This document shows positions 45,181-55,000 of a DNA stretch of 64,000 nucleotides, one piece after another (within the stretch, counting starts at the first letter, position 1; each line of letters begins with the position of its first letter). Under the pieces are notes generated by a model. The model searched no databases, had not been told where the DNA came from, and was given only the letters and a program-made list of their open reading frames with translations. A program made the translations under genes and the position numbers. Origin of the DNA: Planctomycetota bacterium (lineage in GTDB: Bacteria > Planctomycetota > Phycisphaerae > Phycisphaerales > UBA1924); NCBI GenBank assembly GCA_018242605.1, contig JAFEBP010000004.1, positions 509,431 to 573,430 on the forward strand, written 5' to 3'.

Positions 45181-45599
45181 TGGCCTCCAAGCCCCGGAAG
45201 AAACAGCGACGCAAAGGCCGGCCTGCGAACGCGAGCACGCCGCAGCGGGAGGCGATCCGCGCCGCGATGGAGGCGGCGAACTCGCCGCTCACGCCCAAGG
45301 AGATTTTGGAGCACGCGCAGGAGCACGTGGAGGGGCTGGGGCTCGCGACGGTGTACCGCACGCTGAACCTGCTGGCGCAGGCGGGGGTGGTGCAGACGGT
45401 GGAGATTCCCGGGGGGGCGCCAAGGTTTGAACTGGCGGGCAAGGGGCATCATCACCATTTCTACTGCCGCGGGTGCGAGCGGGTGTTTGAGTTGGAAGGA
45501 TGCCCGGGGAACTTTGCGGAGTTGTCGCCCAAGGGGTTCAACCTCGAGGGGCACGAACTGGTGCTGTTCGGCACGTGCGACGCGTGCGGGCGGCGCTGA
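45180..45599 (+). CDS. Fur-family transcriptional regulator
   Basis: A 139-residue DNA-binding protein. A winged helix (about 18-85, TPKEILEHAQEHVEGLGLATVYRTLNLLAQAGVV) is followed by the metal-binding dimerisation part with GHHHHFYCRGCERVFELEGC and a C-terminal CDACGRR. The two CxxC pairs would hold structural zinc and the HHHH stretch the regulatory metal. Which metal it senses (Fe, Zn or Mn) cannot be told. The ATG at 45180 overlaps the permease stop by one base. The gene lies just upstream of rnpA with an 11-base gap and so may share its transcript. Confidence 0.88.
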   Translation: MASKPRKKQRRKGRPANASTPQREAIRAAMEAANSPLTPKEILEHAQEHVEGLGLATVYRTLNLLAQAGVVQTVEIPGGAPRFELAGKGHHHHFYCRGCERVFELEGCPGNFAELSPKGFNLEGHELVLFGTCDACGRR

Positions 45600-45610
45600 C
45601 TGATGATCAC

Positions 45611-46027
45611 ATGACCGACCAAGGCGCGAACACAGAGAAGGCAGACGCGGCACGCGGGGCGAGGTTCCCGCGGTCGTGCAAGTTGTGCCACGATCTGGAA
45701 TATCAGGCGGTGTACGACGCGCGGATGAAGAAGGCGGCGGGGCCGCTGCTGATGTTCACGCGGCCCAACGGGCTTCGCCGCTGGCGGTTGGGATTGGCGG
45801 TGGGCAAGCGTGTGGGGACGGCGGTGCAGCGGAACCGGGTGAAGCGGATGGTGCGGGAGGCGTTCCGGCTGATTCAGCACGATCTGCCGGGGGCGTACGA
45901 CCTGGTGGTGAGCCCGCGCCAGAACCCGGAGTTGCCGCTGGCTGACTATCAGCGGCTCATCGCGCAGACCGCGGAACTCATGCACAAGGACTGGTCGCGG
46001 AGGGAGAAGCGCGATGGGCAACGCTGA
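45611..46027 (+). CDS. rnpA: Ribonuclease P protein component
   Basis: A 138-residue RNA-binding protein that works with the RNase P RNA to trim tRNA 5' ends. The family signature is RNRVKRMVREAFR (about 77-89), following LGLAVGKRVGTAVQ. It has a longer N terminus (about 30 residues, with SCKLCHDLEYQ) than usual. Start ATG 45611 lies 11 bases after the Fur-family stop. It overlaps the start of yidD by 14 bases, the usual rnpA-yidD order. The usual upstream gene rpmH is absent here. Confidence 0.93.
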   Translation: MTDQGANTEKADAARGARFPRSCKLCHDLEYQAVYDARMKKAAGPLLMFTRPNGLRRWRLGLAVGKRVGTAVQRNRVKRMVREAFRLIQHDLPGAYDLVVSPRQNPELPLADYQRLIAQTAELMHKDWSRREKRDGQR

Positions 46028-46295
46028 CTCCGACAACGGGAGCCGTCAGAGCGCTCGCGGGTTTGGGCGGGCGTGCGCTGGGGTGTGCATTTTTCTGATC
46101 CGGGTGTACCAGGTGGTGTTGTCGCCGCTGCTGGGCGGGCAGTGCAGGTATGCGCCTTCGTGCTCGCATTACGCGGTGGATGCGTACCGGGAGCATGGAG
46201 TACTGCGGGGGACGCGGCTGACTGTGTCGCGGATTCTTCGGTGTCATCCGTTCGCCAAGGGTGGGTACGACCCGGTGCCGCCGCGGGAGCGGTGA
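46014..46295 (+). CDS. yidD: Membrane protein insertion efficiency factor
   Basis: A 93-residue protein with an amphipathic segment (FGRACAGVCIFLIRVYQ) and the conserved core YQVVLSPLLGGQCRYAPSCSHYAVDAYREHG and the later RILRCHPFAKGGYDPVP. It assists insertion by YidC at the membrane. It overlaps rnpA by 14 bases in another frame, so it is translated from the same transcript. It ends one base from the convergent dehydrogenase gene. Confidence 0.93.
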   Translation: MGNADSDNGSRQSARGFGRACAGVCIFLIRVYQVVLSPLLGGQCRYAPSCSHYAVDAYREHGVLRGTRLTVSRILRCHPFAKGGYDPVPPRER

Positions 46296-46296
46296 G

Positions 46297-47784
46297 TCAG
46301 CGGAGTTCGCGGGGGAGCAGGTCGATCGGAGCGTTCTGGTAGCAGACCGGGCGGCACCAGCGTTCGATGGCCATGGCGCCGACGGCGGTGGTGTGGGGCT
46401 GGTTGGTGGAGGGCCAGGGGCCGCCGTGGACCATGGCGGGAGATACTTCGACACCGGTGGTGACGCCGTTAAAAACGACGCGGCCGGCGCGGCGGGCGAG
46501 GACTTCCGCGAGGCCCAGGGCGATGTCGCCGTCGTCGCAGAAGATCGCCGCGGCGAGAGAACCGGGGCAGCGTTCGGCGGCGGCGGGAAAGTCGTTCTCG
46601 CTGGGGCAGAGGACCAGGATCGTTGATGGCCCGAAGCACTCATCCATGAGCGTGGGGAAGGTGTTGAAGGTGTTGAGCGAGGTCTGGAGCACGGTGGTGG
46701 CCTGGGTCAGACCTTCACCGGAGGGGCCGTCGGAGCGGGCGAGTTGATCGACGCCGGGGAGTTCGCTCACTTCGCGCATGCGGGAGAGGAAGGATCTGCG
46801 GATGCGTTCGCCGAGCATGTTCTGCGGGGAGGAGGAGCGGACCAGGGCCGCGAGACGATCGGCGAAGCGCTGGGCGTTCTGACCCTGGGGCAGGAAGACC
46901 AAGCCGGGGCAGGTGCACATCTGGCCGGTGGAGTTGGTGATGGAGGCGAAGACCTTCTCGGCGATCGCTTCGGCGTCGCGTGCGAGCGCCCGCGACATCA
47001 CGAAGATGGGGTTGATGCTGCCCATCTCGGCGAAGACGGGGATGGGGCGCGGGCGGGAGGCGGCGAGCGCGGCGAGTCCGGTGCCGCCTCGGAACGAGCC
47101 GGTGAAGCCGACGGCCTGGATGGCGGGGTGGAGCACGACTTCTTCGCCGATGGCGAGCTCGCGGTCACCGCCGGCTTGAAGATAGGAAAAGACGCCGTGG
47201 TGGAAGCGCGCGGATTCGACGGCTTGGCCGACGGCCTGCGCGACGGCGGCGCCGGTGGCGGGGTGGGACGGGTGGCCTTTTACGACGACGGGGCACGCCG
47301 CGGCGAGGGCGGAGGCGGTGTCACCGCCGGCGGTGCTGTACGCGAGAGGGAAGTTGCTCGCGCCGAAGACGGCGACGGGTCCCAAGGGCCGGAGCATGCG
47401 GCGCAAGTCGGGCTTGGGGAGAGGTTTGCGGTTCGGATCACCGGGATCGATGCAGGGGCGAGCCCAGGAGCCGTCGCGGACGATGGCGGCAAAGTGGCGG
47501 AGCGTGAAGACGGTGCGGTCGCGCTCGGAGCCCAGGCGCGGAACGGAGAGACCGGTCTCTTCGCTGGCGGTGTTGAGGAGTGAGTCGCCGAGGGCGGCGA
47601 TGTTCGCGGCGATGGATTCGAGGAGGGCGGCTCGGTCCTCGCGGGAGCGCTCCATGAAGGGCGCAAACGCCTCGGCGGCGAGGAGGCAGGCGGAGTCAAC
47701 TTCATCGGGCGTGGCGGCGCGGTGGGCCTGCGGGAGGGGGCGGTTGAGGGCGGGGCTGAAGGCGTGAAAGGTGGTGGCGGGCAT
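46297..47784 (-). CDS. Alpha-ketoglutaric semialdehyde dehydrogenase-like aldehyde dehydrogenase
   Basis: A 495-residue NAD(P)-dependent dehydrogenase. The fold landmarks are GPVAVFGASNFPLAYSTAG (about 132-150), FTGSFRGG, the Glu of VFAEMGSINPIF (about 245-260) and the catalytic Cys in STGQMCTCPG. The EMGSINP form and MC(T)CPG resemble KGSADH (2,5-dioxovalerate dehydrogenase) enzymes, which finish pentose, glucarate and hydroxyproline catabolism. The ATG at 47784 is chosen because the upstream frame is Pro/Ser-rich and non-coding. It converges on yidD, and the next 668 bases upstream are gene-free. The exact substrate is inferred. Confidence 0.85.
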   Translation of the reverse strand: MPATTFHAFSPALNRPLPQAHRAATPDEVDSACLLAAEAFAPFMERSREDRAALLESIAANIAALGDSLLNTASEETGLSVPRLGSERDRTVFTLRHFAAIVRDGSWARPCIDPGDPNRKPLPKPDLRRMLRPLGPVAVFGASNFPLAYSTAGGDTASALAAACPVVVKGHPSHPATGAAVAQAVGQAVESARFHHGVFSYLQAGGDRELAIGEEVVLHPAIQAVGFTGSFRGGTGLAALAASRPRPIPVFAEMGSINPIFVMSRALARDAEAIAEKVFASITNSTGQMCTCPGLVFLPQGQNAQRFADRLAALVRSSSPQNMLGERIRRSFLSRMREVSELPGVDQLARSDGPSGEGLTQATTVLQTSLNTFNTFPTLMDECFGPSTILVLCPSENDFPAAAERCPGSLAAAIFCDDGDIALGLAEVLARRAGRVVFNGVTTGVEVSPAMVHGGPWPSTNQPHTTAVGAMAIERWCRPVCYQNAPIDLLPRELR

Positions 47785-48452
47785 GGGGAAGATCGGGAAA
47801 TGGGGAAATATGGAAATGGGAAATGAAGAGTTGAGAGAGCGGGGGTTGGGTGGGCGCAGTCTATTAGAGGGTGGGGCGGGATGCGATGAAGTTTTGGTGG
47901 GTGCGCACGGGGGCAAGGCCGGTGGTTATCGGGACGTTTGGTGGGACGGGCGTTGGGCACGGGAGCCGGTGCGGATGAAGTTTTGGTGTAGTGCGCGAGC
48001 GAGTGTGTCGCCGAACGGGGCTGATTTTGTGGCCTTTTTGAGATTCTGGCGGAGGGTGCGGATGAACTTTTGGTGGTGTGTGCGCGGCGCGCGGATCGCG
48101 GTTATCGGAACGTTTTGGCCACTTGGTGGGCAGGGCAAGGGGCTGCAAGGAGTGCGGCGTGCGGATGAACTTTTGGTGATGCATGTGCGTCCGGTGCGCG
48201 TTTGAACTTTTGGTCGAGGTGAGAGTTTGCGAACCGCGAGCGGGGAGGGCGGAGTTTTGATGTCAAAGAACGGCTTGGGGTGATACGCGGGAGGGTGGGA
48301 TCGGTGCGGGGGATTTTGCGGAGGGGCGGGGTTTGTGCGCACGGATTGGGGCGATGGGTGGGAGGCCCGGAAAGAGAAGAAAGAACAGGAATGGCCCGGA
48401 CGGCCAAGCTACTTGGGGATTGGAATGCGAACAAGTCTCAACTGGGCGGCGT
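47785..48452. other. Gene-free stretch with dispersed repeats
   Basis: No gene is supported between the dehydrogenase and the first gene of the efflux operon. Five copies of a GATGAA[G/C]TTTTGGT core lie in 47881-48217 (listed separately). The left part is rich in GGGAAATATGG-type stretches that may be the dehydrogenase promoter. Long open frames exist here but consist of Pro, His and Thr from the repeats and have no ribosome-binding sites. Confidence 0.5.
47881..48217. repeat. Five dispersed copies of a GATGAASTTTTGGTG repeat
   Basis: The copies have core GATGAA[G/C]TTTTGGT at 47885, 47974, 48061, 48164 and (with TTTGAAC for GATGAAC) 48201. Spacing is 89, 87, 103 and 37 bases, so this is not a regular tandem or CRISPR array. 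Copies 1 and 3 are followed by a second shared element, GGTTATCGG[G/A]ACGTTTTGG-like (about 47922 and 48102). Most cores are preceded by GCG and followed by GTGCGC/GTGTGCGCG, giving a longer shared unit of about 25 bases. The origin is unknown: degenerate insertion-like repeats or regulatory sites. Confidence 0.6.
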
Positions 48453-48905
48453 ATGCTCCTGCACTCGATGCTCCGGACCCGGTTCCATCACCTGTTCAGC
48501 CTGCTTTGCCTCGCGGCCGTCGTGCTGGGGCAGAGCGTTGCATCGCATTTCATGGTGCGGTGCGAGGACAGCGCTGGGACGCGGTTGGAGTTGGCGTGCG
48601 AGCGGTCGGGCGAGGGGGCGTGCCTGGGTGGCGGCGCGGCGGACGATGCGGCGCTGGAGCACGGGGCGACGGATGAGCGAGGTCCGTGCAAGGACACGCC
48701 GCTGAGCGCGACGCATGACGCGGCGAAGGTGCTTGCGACGGCGCGGGGCGCCGAACTGGCGATGCCGGTGTGCGATGTGGCGCTGGTACTGCCGCGGATT
48801 GATTGGATCGAGACGCCCATGCCGCGGCGGTCTCGCGAGGTTGTTGCGTTGACGCGGCCGCGGGACACGGCGGAGCGGATGCGAACGATCATTCTTCAGG
48901 TGTAG
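48453..48905 (+). CDS. Small exported protein at the head of the metal efflux operon
   Basis: A 150-residue protein with an N-terminal signal peptide or anchor (about 10-26, FHHLFSLLCLAAVVLG). The rest is Cys-poor except for MVRCEDSAG, ACERSGEGACLG and GPCKDTPLS, which could bind metal. The last 50 residues are Arg-rich (RPRDTAERMRTIILQV). The family is not recognised. Start ATG 48453 is chosen because it directly precedes the signal; no strong SD is seen and the ATG at 48468 is also possible. The czcC-like gene begins 216 bases later, so it is likely the leader of the efflux operon. Confidence 0.55.
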   Translation: MLLHSMLRTRFHHLFSLLCLAAVVLGQSVASHFMVRCEDSAGTRLELACERSGEGACLGGGAADDAALEHGATDERGPCKDTPLSATHDAAKVLATARGAELAMPVCDVALVLPRIDWIETPMPRRSREVVALTRPRDTAERMRTIILQV

Positions 48906-49121
48906 ACGCAGGCTGCGCGGTGCGCGGTGACCGGCGCTGCTGGATTCCCGATGGGGACCGGCGGACGCGGGTGGCTGTTGTCGTGCTGCGCGGCTGGCGG
49001 ATGCGCGGACGTGTGAGGCGTCGGCGCTCATTCACTGCGGACTCCTCCCCCACCACTCATTCTGGCATGCGTGCGCGACGGGCCCGGGCTTGTCGACAGC
49101 GGAAGAAACGGAGAACGATCG

Positions 49122-50531
49122 ATGCGGTACAGGTACGCAGCGCGGCGTTTGCATACGTCGGTCGCCCTCTTGGGCGGCGCGACTGTCCTTTGCGGGTTGG
49201 CAGGTTGTGATGGACCGCCCCGGATGGATGTTGAGAGCTCGCGCGAGATCGCGGCGGCGGCGGGATTGTCGGCGCCGGTAGAGTTCGTTGCGGTCGGGCC
49301 GGAGGGCGGGGTGCTGGATGAACCGGACTCGACCGGGGCGACGCTGACGCTGGCCGAGGCGGTGCGGCGGGCGGTGACGACGGACCCGGGGCTGCAGGGG
49401 GCGTTGGCGCGGGTGCGCATCGCTCTGGCGGATGCGGATCAAGCAAGGTTGCTGCCGAACCCGGTGCTGAACGTGGTGCTGCGCTGGGGGCCGGGCAAAC
49501 CGCAGATCGAGGCGTCGCTGGCGCAGGACTTTGTGGCGGCGCTGGAGATTCCGCGGCGGTCGAGCGCGGCGGACCACCGGCTCCGGCAGGCCTCGGCGGA
49601 CGCGGTGACGGCGGCGATCGACGTGGTGTGGGAGGTGCAGGAACGGTTCGCGGGGGCGCAGGCGTCGGCGGCTCTGGTGCCGGTGCTGCGGGAGCGCATG
49701 ACGCTGCTGGAGCGGCTGGCGTCGGTGGCGAGGGCGCGGCTGGAGGCGGGGGAAGGGACGCGGGCCGATCTGGCGACACTGGATGCGCAGCGGGTAGAGA
49801 TGCAGGTTGAGATTGATCAGGCGGTGCTCACGGAGCGTGAGGAGCGATTGCGGCTGGCGCGGTTGATCGGTGAACCGTCCGCAGCGGCGGTGTGGACGCT
49901 GGAGGCGTGGGAGGCTCCGACCGTGGATGCGCAGCCCGAATCGCGCTGGGTGGATGCGGCTCTGCGGAAGCGGCCGGAGGTGCAGTCGATCGGGTGGCGG
50001 CTCAAGGCGCTAGGTGATGACGAGGCGCTGGCGGCGCTGTTGCCGTGGGAGGGGGCGGGGGCGGGGATCGATGCGCAGCGTGGCGATGACTGGTTCGTCG
50101 GGCCCTCGGTCTCGACGCCGGTGCCGGTGTTCGACATGGGCCAGGCGCGGCGGGCGCGGGTGACGGCGGAGCAACTGGAAGCGCGGCACGAGTTGACGCT
50201 GGCGAAACGAAAAATCGTGGAAGAGGTGAGAATCGCGTACGAGACGCTCGCGGCGAGCGGGGCGAACCTGGCGCGGATCCGGGGGGAGTTGATCCCGCTA
50301 CAGCAGCAGCGCCGCAGGCTGGCGGAGGATGCGTACCGCGCGGGGCAGAGCGACATCACGGGGCTCATTCTGGCGGAGCAGGATCTGCGGTTGGCGCAGG
50401 CGCGCTCGATCGAGGTCGAGCATCAGACGGCCAAAGCGTTGTTCAGACTGGAGCGGGCGGTAGGCGGGCCGGGCGTCGCGGCGGGTGTGCGGCAGGAAGC
50501 GGCGGCGCGGGTGCAGGGCGTTGTCCGCTGA
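49122..50531 (+). CDS. czcC: Outer-membrane efflux lipoprotein (CzcC/TolC-like)
   Basis: A 469-residue lipoprotein with lipobox LAGC (about 27-30). Two outer-membrane efflux domains are seen, with LTLAEAVRRAVTTDPGLQGALARVRIALADADQARLLPNP at the start and long helical hairpins after. The last part (AYETLAASGANLARIRGELIPLQ...) belongs to the second repeat. It forms the channel of the RND pump for divalent cations. The ATG at 49122 has GGAG 8 bases upstream. The adaptor gene follows 60 bases later. Confidence 0.88.
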   Translation: MRYRYAARRLHTSVALLGGATVLCGLAGCDGPPRMDVESSREIAAAAGLSAPVEFVAVGPEGGVLDEPDSTGATLTLAEAVRRAVTTDPGLQGALARVRIALADADQARLLPNPVLNVVLRWGPGKPQIEASLAQDFVAALEIPRRSSAADHRLRQASADAVTAAIDVVWEVQERFAGAQASAALVPVLRERMTLLERLASVARARLEAGEGTRADLATLDAQRVEMQVEIDQAVLTEREERLRLARLIGEPSAAAVWTLEAWEAPTVDAQPESRWVDAALRKRPEVQSIGWRLKALGDDEALAALLPWEGAGAGIDAQRGDDWFVGPSVSTPVPVFDMGQARRARVTAEQLEARHELTLAKRKIVEEVRIAYETLAASGANLARIRGELIPLQQQRRRLAEDAYRAGQSDITGLILAEQDLRLAQARSIEVEHQTAKALFRLERAVGGPGVAAGVRQEAAARVQGVVR

Positions 50532-50591
50532 CCCCCCCACTTACACACACTCACACATTCACAAGACACTTGAATAACAAAGGACTCACAC

Positions 50592-51944
50592 ATGAAGATG
50601 AAGAACATGGGGCGCGCGGGGATCACCGGGCTGCTGATTCCCGGGGCGGTTGCGGCGATGGCCTTGCTGGCGCTGGGGTGCAAGGAGCACGCGGAGGGGG
50701 ACGGGCACGATCACGGGGCGGCGGGCGCGCACGCGGATGATCACGATCACGGCGGCGGGTCGGGAAAGCACGCGGACGGTCACGCCGCGGGAGATGGGCA
50801 CGATCACGCTGGGGAAGAGGAGGGGCATTCGGACGAGGTGACGCTGACGGCCGAGGCGGTCGGGCGGTACGGCGTGAAGGTGGCGGCGGCGGAGCGGGTG
50901 ACGCTGGCGCCGACGTTCACCGCGCCGGCGCGGGTGGGGTTCAACACCGAGGCGATGGCGCACGTGGGGTCGCCGCTGCGGGGGCGTGCGGTTGAGATCA
51001 AGGTCCGGCTGGGGGACACGGTGAAGCGCGGGGATGCTCTGCTGGTGGTGGAGAGCCCGGAGTTGGGCGAGGCGCAGGCGGATTACTTCCAGAAGCGCAT
51101 CGGAGCGGAGACGGCGGCGCCGGCGGTGGAGCTGGCGAAGGTGGTGTGGGATCGGGCGAAGGGGTTGCACGAGCAGTCGCAGGGCATTTCGCTGACGGAG
51201 GTGCAGAAGCGCGAGGCCGAGTACAAGTCGGCGCTGGCGGGGCAGAAGGCGGCGAACGCGGCGGTGGTGGGCGCGGAGAATCGGCTGCACCTGCTGGGGA
51301 TGTCGCAGGCGGGGGTGGAGGAACTGGCGCGGACGGGCGAGATCATGCCGCGGTACACGGTGCATGCGCCGATGGACGGGCGGGTGGTGCAGCGGGAGGT
51401 GACGCTGGGCGAACTGGTGAGCCCGGACCGCGAGGCGCTGATGGTGCTGGCGGACACGAGCACGCTGTGGGTGCTCGCGGACGTGCCCGAGGCTCGGCTG
51501 CACGAGGTGGCGGTCGGCGCGGGGGCGTGGGTGATGGTGGGCACGAACGGGGCCGGGCGGCTGGATGGGAAGGTGGCGTTCATCGCGCCGCTGGTGGATG
51601 CGGCGACGCGGACGGTGCAGGTGCGGATTGAACTGCCCGAGGCGGCGGGCGTGCTGCGGCCGGGGATGTTCGCGCAGGTTGAGATCGTCGCTTCGGGAGA
51701 AACGAACGCGGCGGTGGCGGTGCCGGACGAGGCGGTGCAGACGGTGGAGGGAGGACCGGCGGTGTTCGTGCCGGTGAAGGGGGAGGCGAACACGTTCGCG
51801 AAGCGGGCGGTGACGGTGGGCAAGGCGGTCGGCGGGCTGGTGCCGATCCTGGCGGGGTTGGAGGCGGGCGAGGAGTTTGTCGCTTCGGGGACGTTCATTC
51901 TCAAGGCGGAGTTGGGGAAGGGGAGCGCGGCGCATCAGCATTGA
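50592..51944 (+). CDS. czcB: RND efflux periplasmic adaptor (CzcB-like)
   Basis: A 450-residue lipoprotein. Lipobox LALGC (Cys30) is followed by a His-rich stretch with repeated D-H-D-H and G-D-G-H-D-H (about 32-75) that can hold metal ions. The body has the membrane-fusion plan: barrel-sandwich hybrid around VGSPLRGRAVEIKVRLGDTVKRG (about 130), alpha-hairpin (about 155-240), and a beta-barrel with YTVHAPMDGRVVQ. It links CzcC and CzcA in the pump. The start has AAAGGA 7 bases upstream. Metal specificity is inferred as Zn/Co/Cd from the pump gene, not from this protein. Confidence 0.9.
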   Translation: MKMKNMGRAGITGLLIPGAVAAMALLALGCKEHAEGDGHDHGAAGAHADDHDHGGGSGKHADGHAAGDGHDHAGEEEGHSDEVTLTAEAVGRYGVKVAAAERVTLAPTFTAPARVGFNTEAMAHVGSPLRGRAVEIKVRLGDTVKRGDALLVVESPELGEAQADYFQKRIGAETAAPAVELAKVVWDRAKGLHEQSQGISLTEVQKREAEYKSALAGQKAANAAVVGAENRLHLLGMSQAGVEELARTGEIMPRYTVHAPMDGRVVQREVTLGELVSPDREALMVLADTSTLWVLADVPEARLHEVAVGAGAWVMVGTNGAGRLDGKVAFIAPLVDAATRTVQVRIELPEAAGVLRPGMFAQVEIVASGETNAAVAVPDEAVQTVEGGPAVFVPVKGEANTFAKRAVTVGKAVGGLVPILAGLEAGEEFVASGTFILKAELGKGSAAHQH

Positions 51945-52052
51945 GGCGCCTTGCGGGGTGTGGTGGTGTTCGGGGGGGGTGTTTGGGGGCGTTCGTCGGG
52001 TGCTTGAAGATCAACCGCCGCGTGCAAGGGCGCGCGGGTGCCGGAGTATTCC

Positions 52053-55000
52053 ATGCTAGAGGGCATTCTGCATTTCTCGATCAAGAACCGGTGGCTGGTG
52101 CTGCTGCTGACGGTGATGGCGGCGGGGCTGGGCGTGTATTCGCTGCGGCGGCTGCCGATCGACGCGGTGCCGGACATCACGAACAACCAGGTGCAGATCA
52201 ACGCGACGGCGGCGAGCCTGTCGCCGATCGAGGTGGAGAAGCGGGTGACGTTCACGATCGAGAACGCGCTGGCGGGGATCCCCGGGCTCCAGTCGACGCG
52301 GTCGCTGTCTCGCAACGGGTTCGCGCAGATCACGGCGGTGTTCGAGGACGATGTGAACATCTACTTCGCGCGTCAGCAGGTGAGCGAGCGGCTGGGGGAA
52401 GCCAAGGAGAGCCTGCCGCCGGGCGTGGAGCCGGTGATGGGGCCGATCGCGACGGGGCTGGGCGAGATCTACATGTACACGGTGGAGTACGAGCATCCGC
52501 ACGGGGCGGGGGCGAAGTTCACGCCGGGCGAGCCGGGGTGGCAACGCGAGGGCGTGTACCTGACGCCGGAAGGGCGGACGCTGACGAGCGATCTTGAACT
52601 GGCGGCGTACCTGCGCGAGGTGCAGGACTGGATCATCCGCCCGCAGCTCAAGGGCGTGAAGGAGGTCGCGGGCGTGGAAGCGATCGGCGGGTACGTCAAG
52701 CAGTACCACATCCAGCCGGACCCGATGAAACTGGTGTCGTACGGGCTCACGTTCGCGGAGGTGATCGACGCGGTTGAGAAGAACAACATCTCGACGGGGG
52801 CGGGGTACATCGAGCACAAGGGGGAGAGCTACCTGGTCCGGGCGACGGGGCGGATCGAGCGGCCGGAGCAGATCGAGGAGATCGTGGTGGCGTCGCGGGG
52901 CGGGGTGCCGATCCGCGTCAAGGACATCGTGGCGGACGCGGGCGGGGTGGGGATCGGGCGGGAACTAAGGACGGGATCGGCGAGCGAGAACGGGGAGGAG
53001 GTGGTGGTGTCCACGGCGATCATGCTGCTGGGGGCCAACAGCCGGACGGTGGCGGCGAGCGTGGACGCGAAGATGACGGAAGTGCAGCGGTCGCTGCCGG
53101 CGGGGATCCGGGCCAAGACGGTGCTCAACCGGACGAAGCTGGTGGACGCGACGATCCTGACGGTGCAGAAGAACCTGCTGGAAGGGGCGGTGCTGGTGAT
53201 CGTGGTGCTCCTGCTGCTGCTGGGGAACGTGCGGGCGGCGCTGATCTGCGCGCTGGCGATCCCGCTCTCGATGCTGATGACGGCGACGGGCATGGTGCAG
53301 AACAAGGTGAGCGGCAACCTGATGTCGCTGGGGGCGATCGACTTCGGCCTGATCGTGGACGGGGCGGTGATCATCGTGGAGAACTGCCTGCGGCGGCTGG
53401 GCGAGGCGCAGCACCAGCGGGGGCGGCTGCTGACCCTGCAGGAGCGGCTGCACGAGGTGATGGTCGCGGCGAAGGAGATGATCCAGCCGTCGGTGTACGG
53501 GCAGGCGATCATCGTGACGGTGTACTTCCCGATCCTGGCGCTCACGGGGGTGGAGGGCAAGATGTTCCACCCGATGGCGATGACGGTGATCTTCGCGCTG
53601 GTGGCGGCGTTCGTGCTCTCGGTGACGTTCGTGCCGGCGATGGTGGCGGTTTTGATCGGCGGGCGGGTGACGGAGAAGGAGATGTTCCTGGTGCGGTGGG
53701 CCAAGGCGGCGTACGAGCCGGTGCTGCGGTGGTCGGTGCGGCTGCGCTGGCCGGTGGCGGGGGCGGCGGTGCTGGCGTTCGCGGCGTCGGCGTTGCTGTT
53801 CACGCGGCTGGGGCAGGAGTTTGCGCCCACGCTGGACGAGAAGGACTTGGCGATGCACGCGATGCGGATCCCGTCGACGGGGATCACGCAGTCGCAGGCG
53901 ATGCAGTTGGAAGTGGAGAAAGCGGTGTCGTTGATACCCGAGGTCGCGTTCATCTACTCCAAGACCGGGACGGCGGAGATGGCGACCGACCCGATGCCCC
54001 CCAACGTGTCGGACACGTTCATCATCTTCAAGGACAAGAGCCAGTGGCGCACCGAGGCGGAACTGGAGCGGGTGATCGCGGACAAGCAGGCGGAGATGGC
54101 GTCCGTAGATGCACACGCGGGCGGGCACGGCGAGCTCGGCGAGCACGGGCATGGCGAGGACGGGCACGAAGAAGAACCGGAGCTGAGAATCGAGGGGCAC
54201 AAGGGGGCTCTCATCCGGTTGATCCAGCTCACGGTCGCGGCGGTGCCGGGCAACAACTACGAGTTCACGCAGCCGATCCAGATGCGATTCAACGAGTTGA
54301 TTTCGGGCGTGCGGGGCGACGTGGCGGTGAAGGTGTACGGGGATGATTTCGACGCGATGGAGAAGACGGCGGCGCGGGTGTTGGAGGTGCTACGCGGCAT
54401 CCCGGGCGCGGCGGATGCGAAGTCCGAGCAGACCGAGGGGCTGCCGGTGATGACGGTGGACATCGATCGCGCGGCGATCGCCCGCTACGGGCTTTCGGTG
54501 CACGATGTGCAGGAAGTGGTGGCGGTGGCAATGGGCGGGCGGGAGGCGGGGAAGGTCTTTGAGGGCGATCGGCGGTTTGATCTGGTGGTGCGATTGCCCG
54601 ATGCGCTGCGCGGGAGGATCGACACGCTGGAGCGGCTGCCCATTCCGCTGCCGGAAAGGGGCGAAGAGACGCGGACGGTGCAACTCGCGAGCTCGGAGGA
54701 GGGAAGCGTGGCGGAACTGACGGCGCGGCCGCGGGGCGTTGGGTTTGTGCCGCTGGGGGAGGTGGCGCGGATTGACGTTGCGGAAGGGACGAATCAGATC
54801 AGCCGCGAGAACGGGAAACGGCGGATCGTGGTGCAGTGCAACGTGCGGGGGCGGGACCTGGGTTCGTTCGTGCAGGAGGCGCAGGCGCGGATGACGGCGG
54901 TGACGCTGCCGGCGGGGCAGTGGCTGGTGTGGGGCGGGCAGTTTGAGAACCTGGTGGCGGCCAAGGAGCGATTGACGGTCGTCGTGCCGATCTGCTTTCT

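Noticed and set aside
47881..48217. A possible CRISPR array
   Set aside because: Repeat units are short and imperfect, spacing is 37 to 103 bases, and no cas genes are near.
52965..54200. A 411-codon minus-strand frame inside czcA
   Set aside because: Antisense to conserved pump helices; His/Arg-rich composition is a shadow of the czcA codons.
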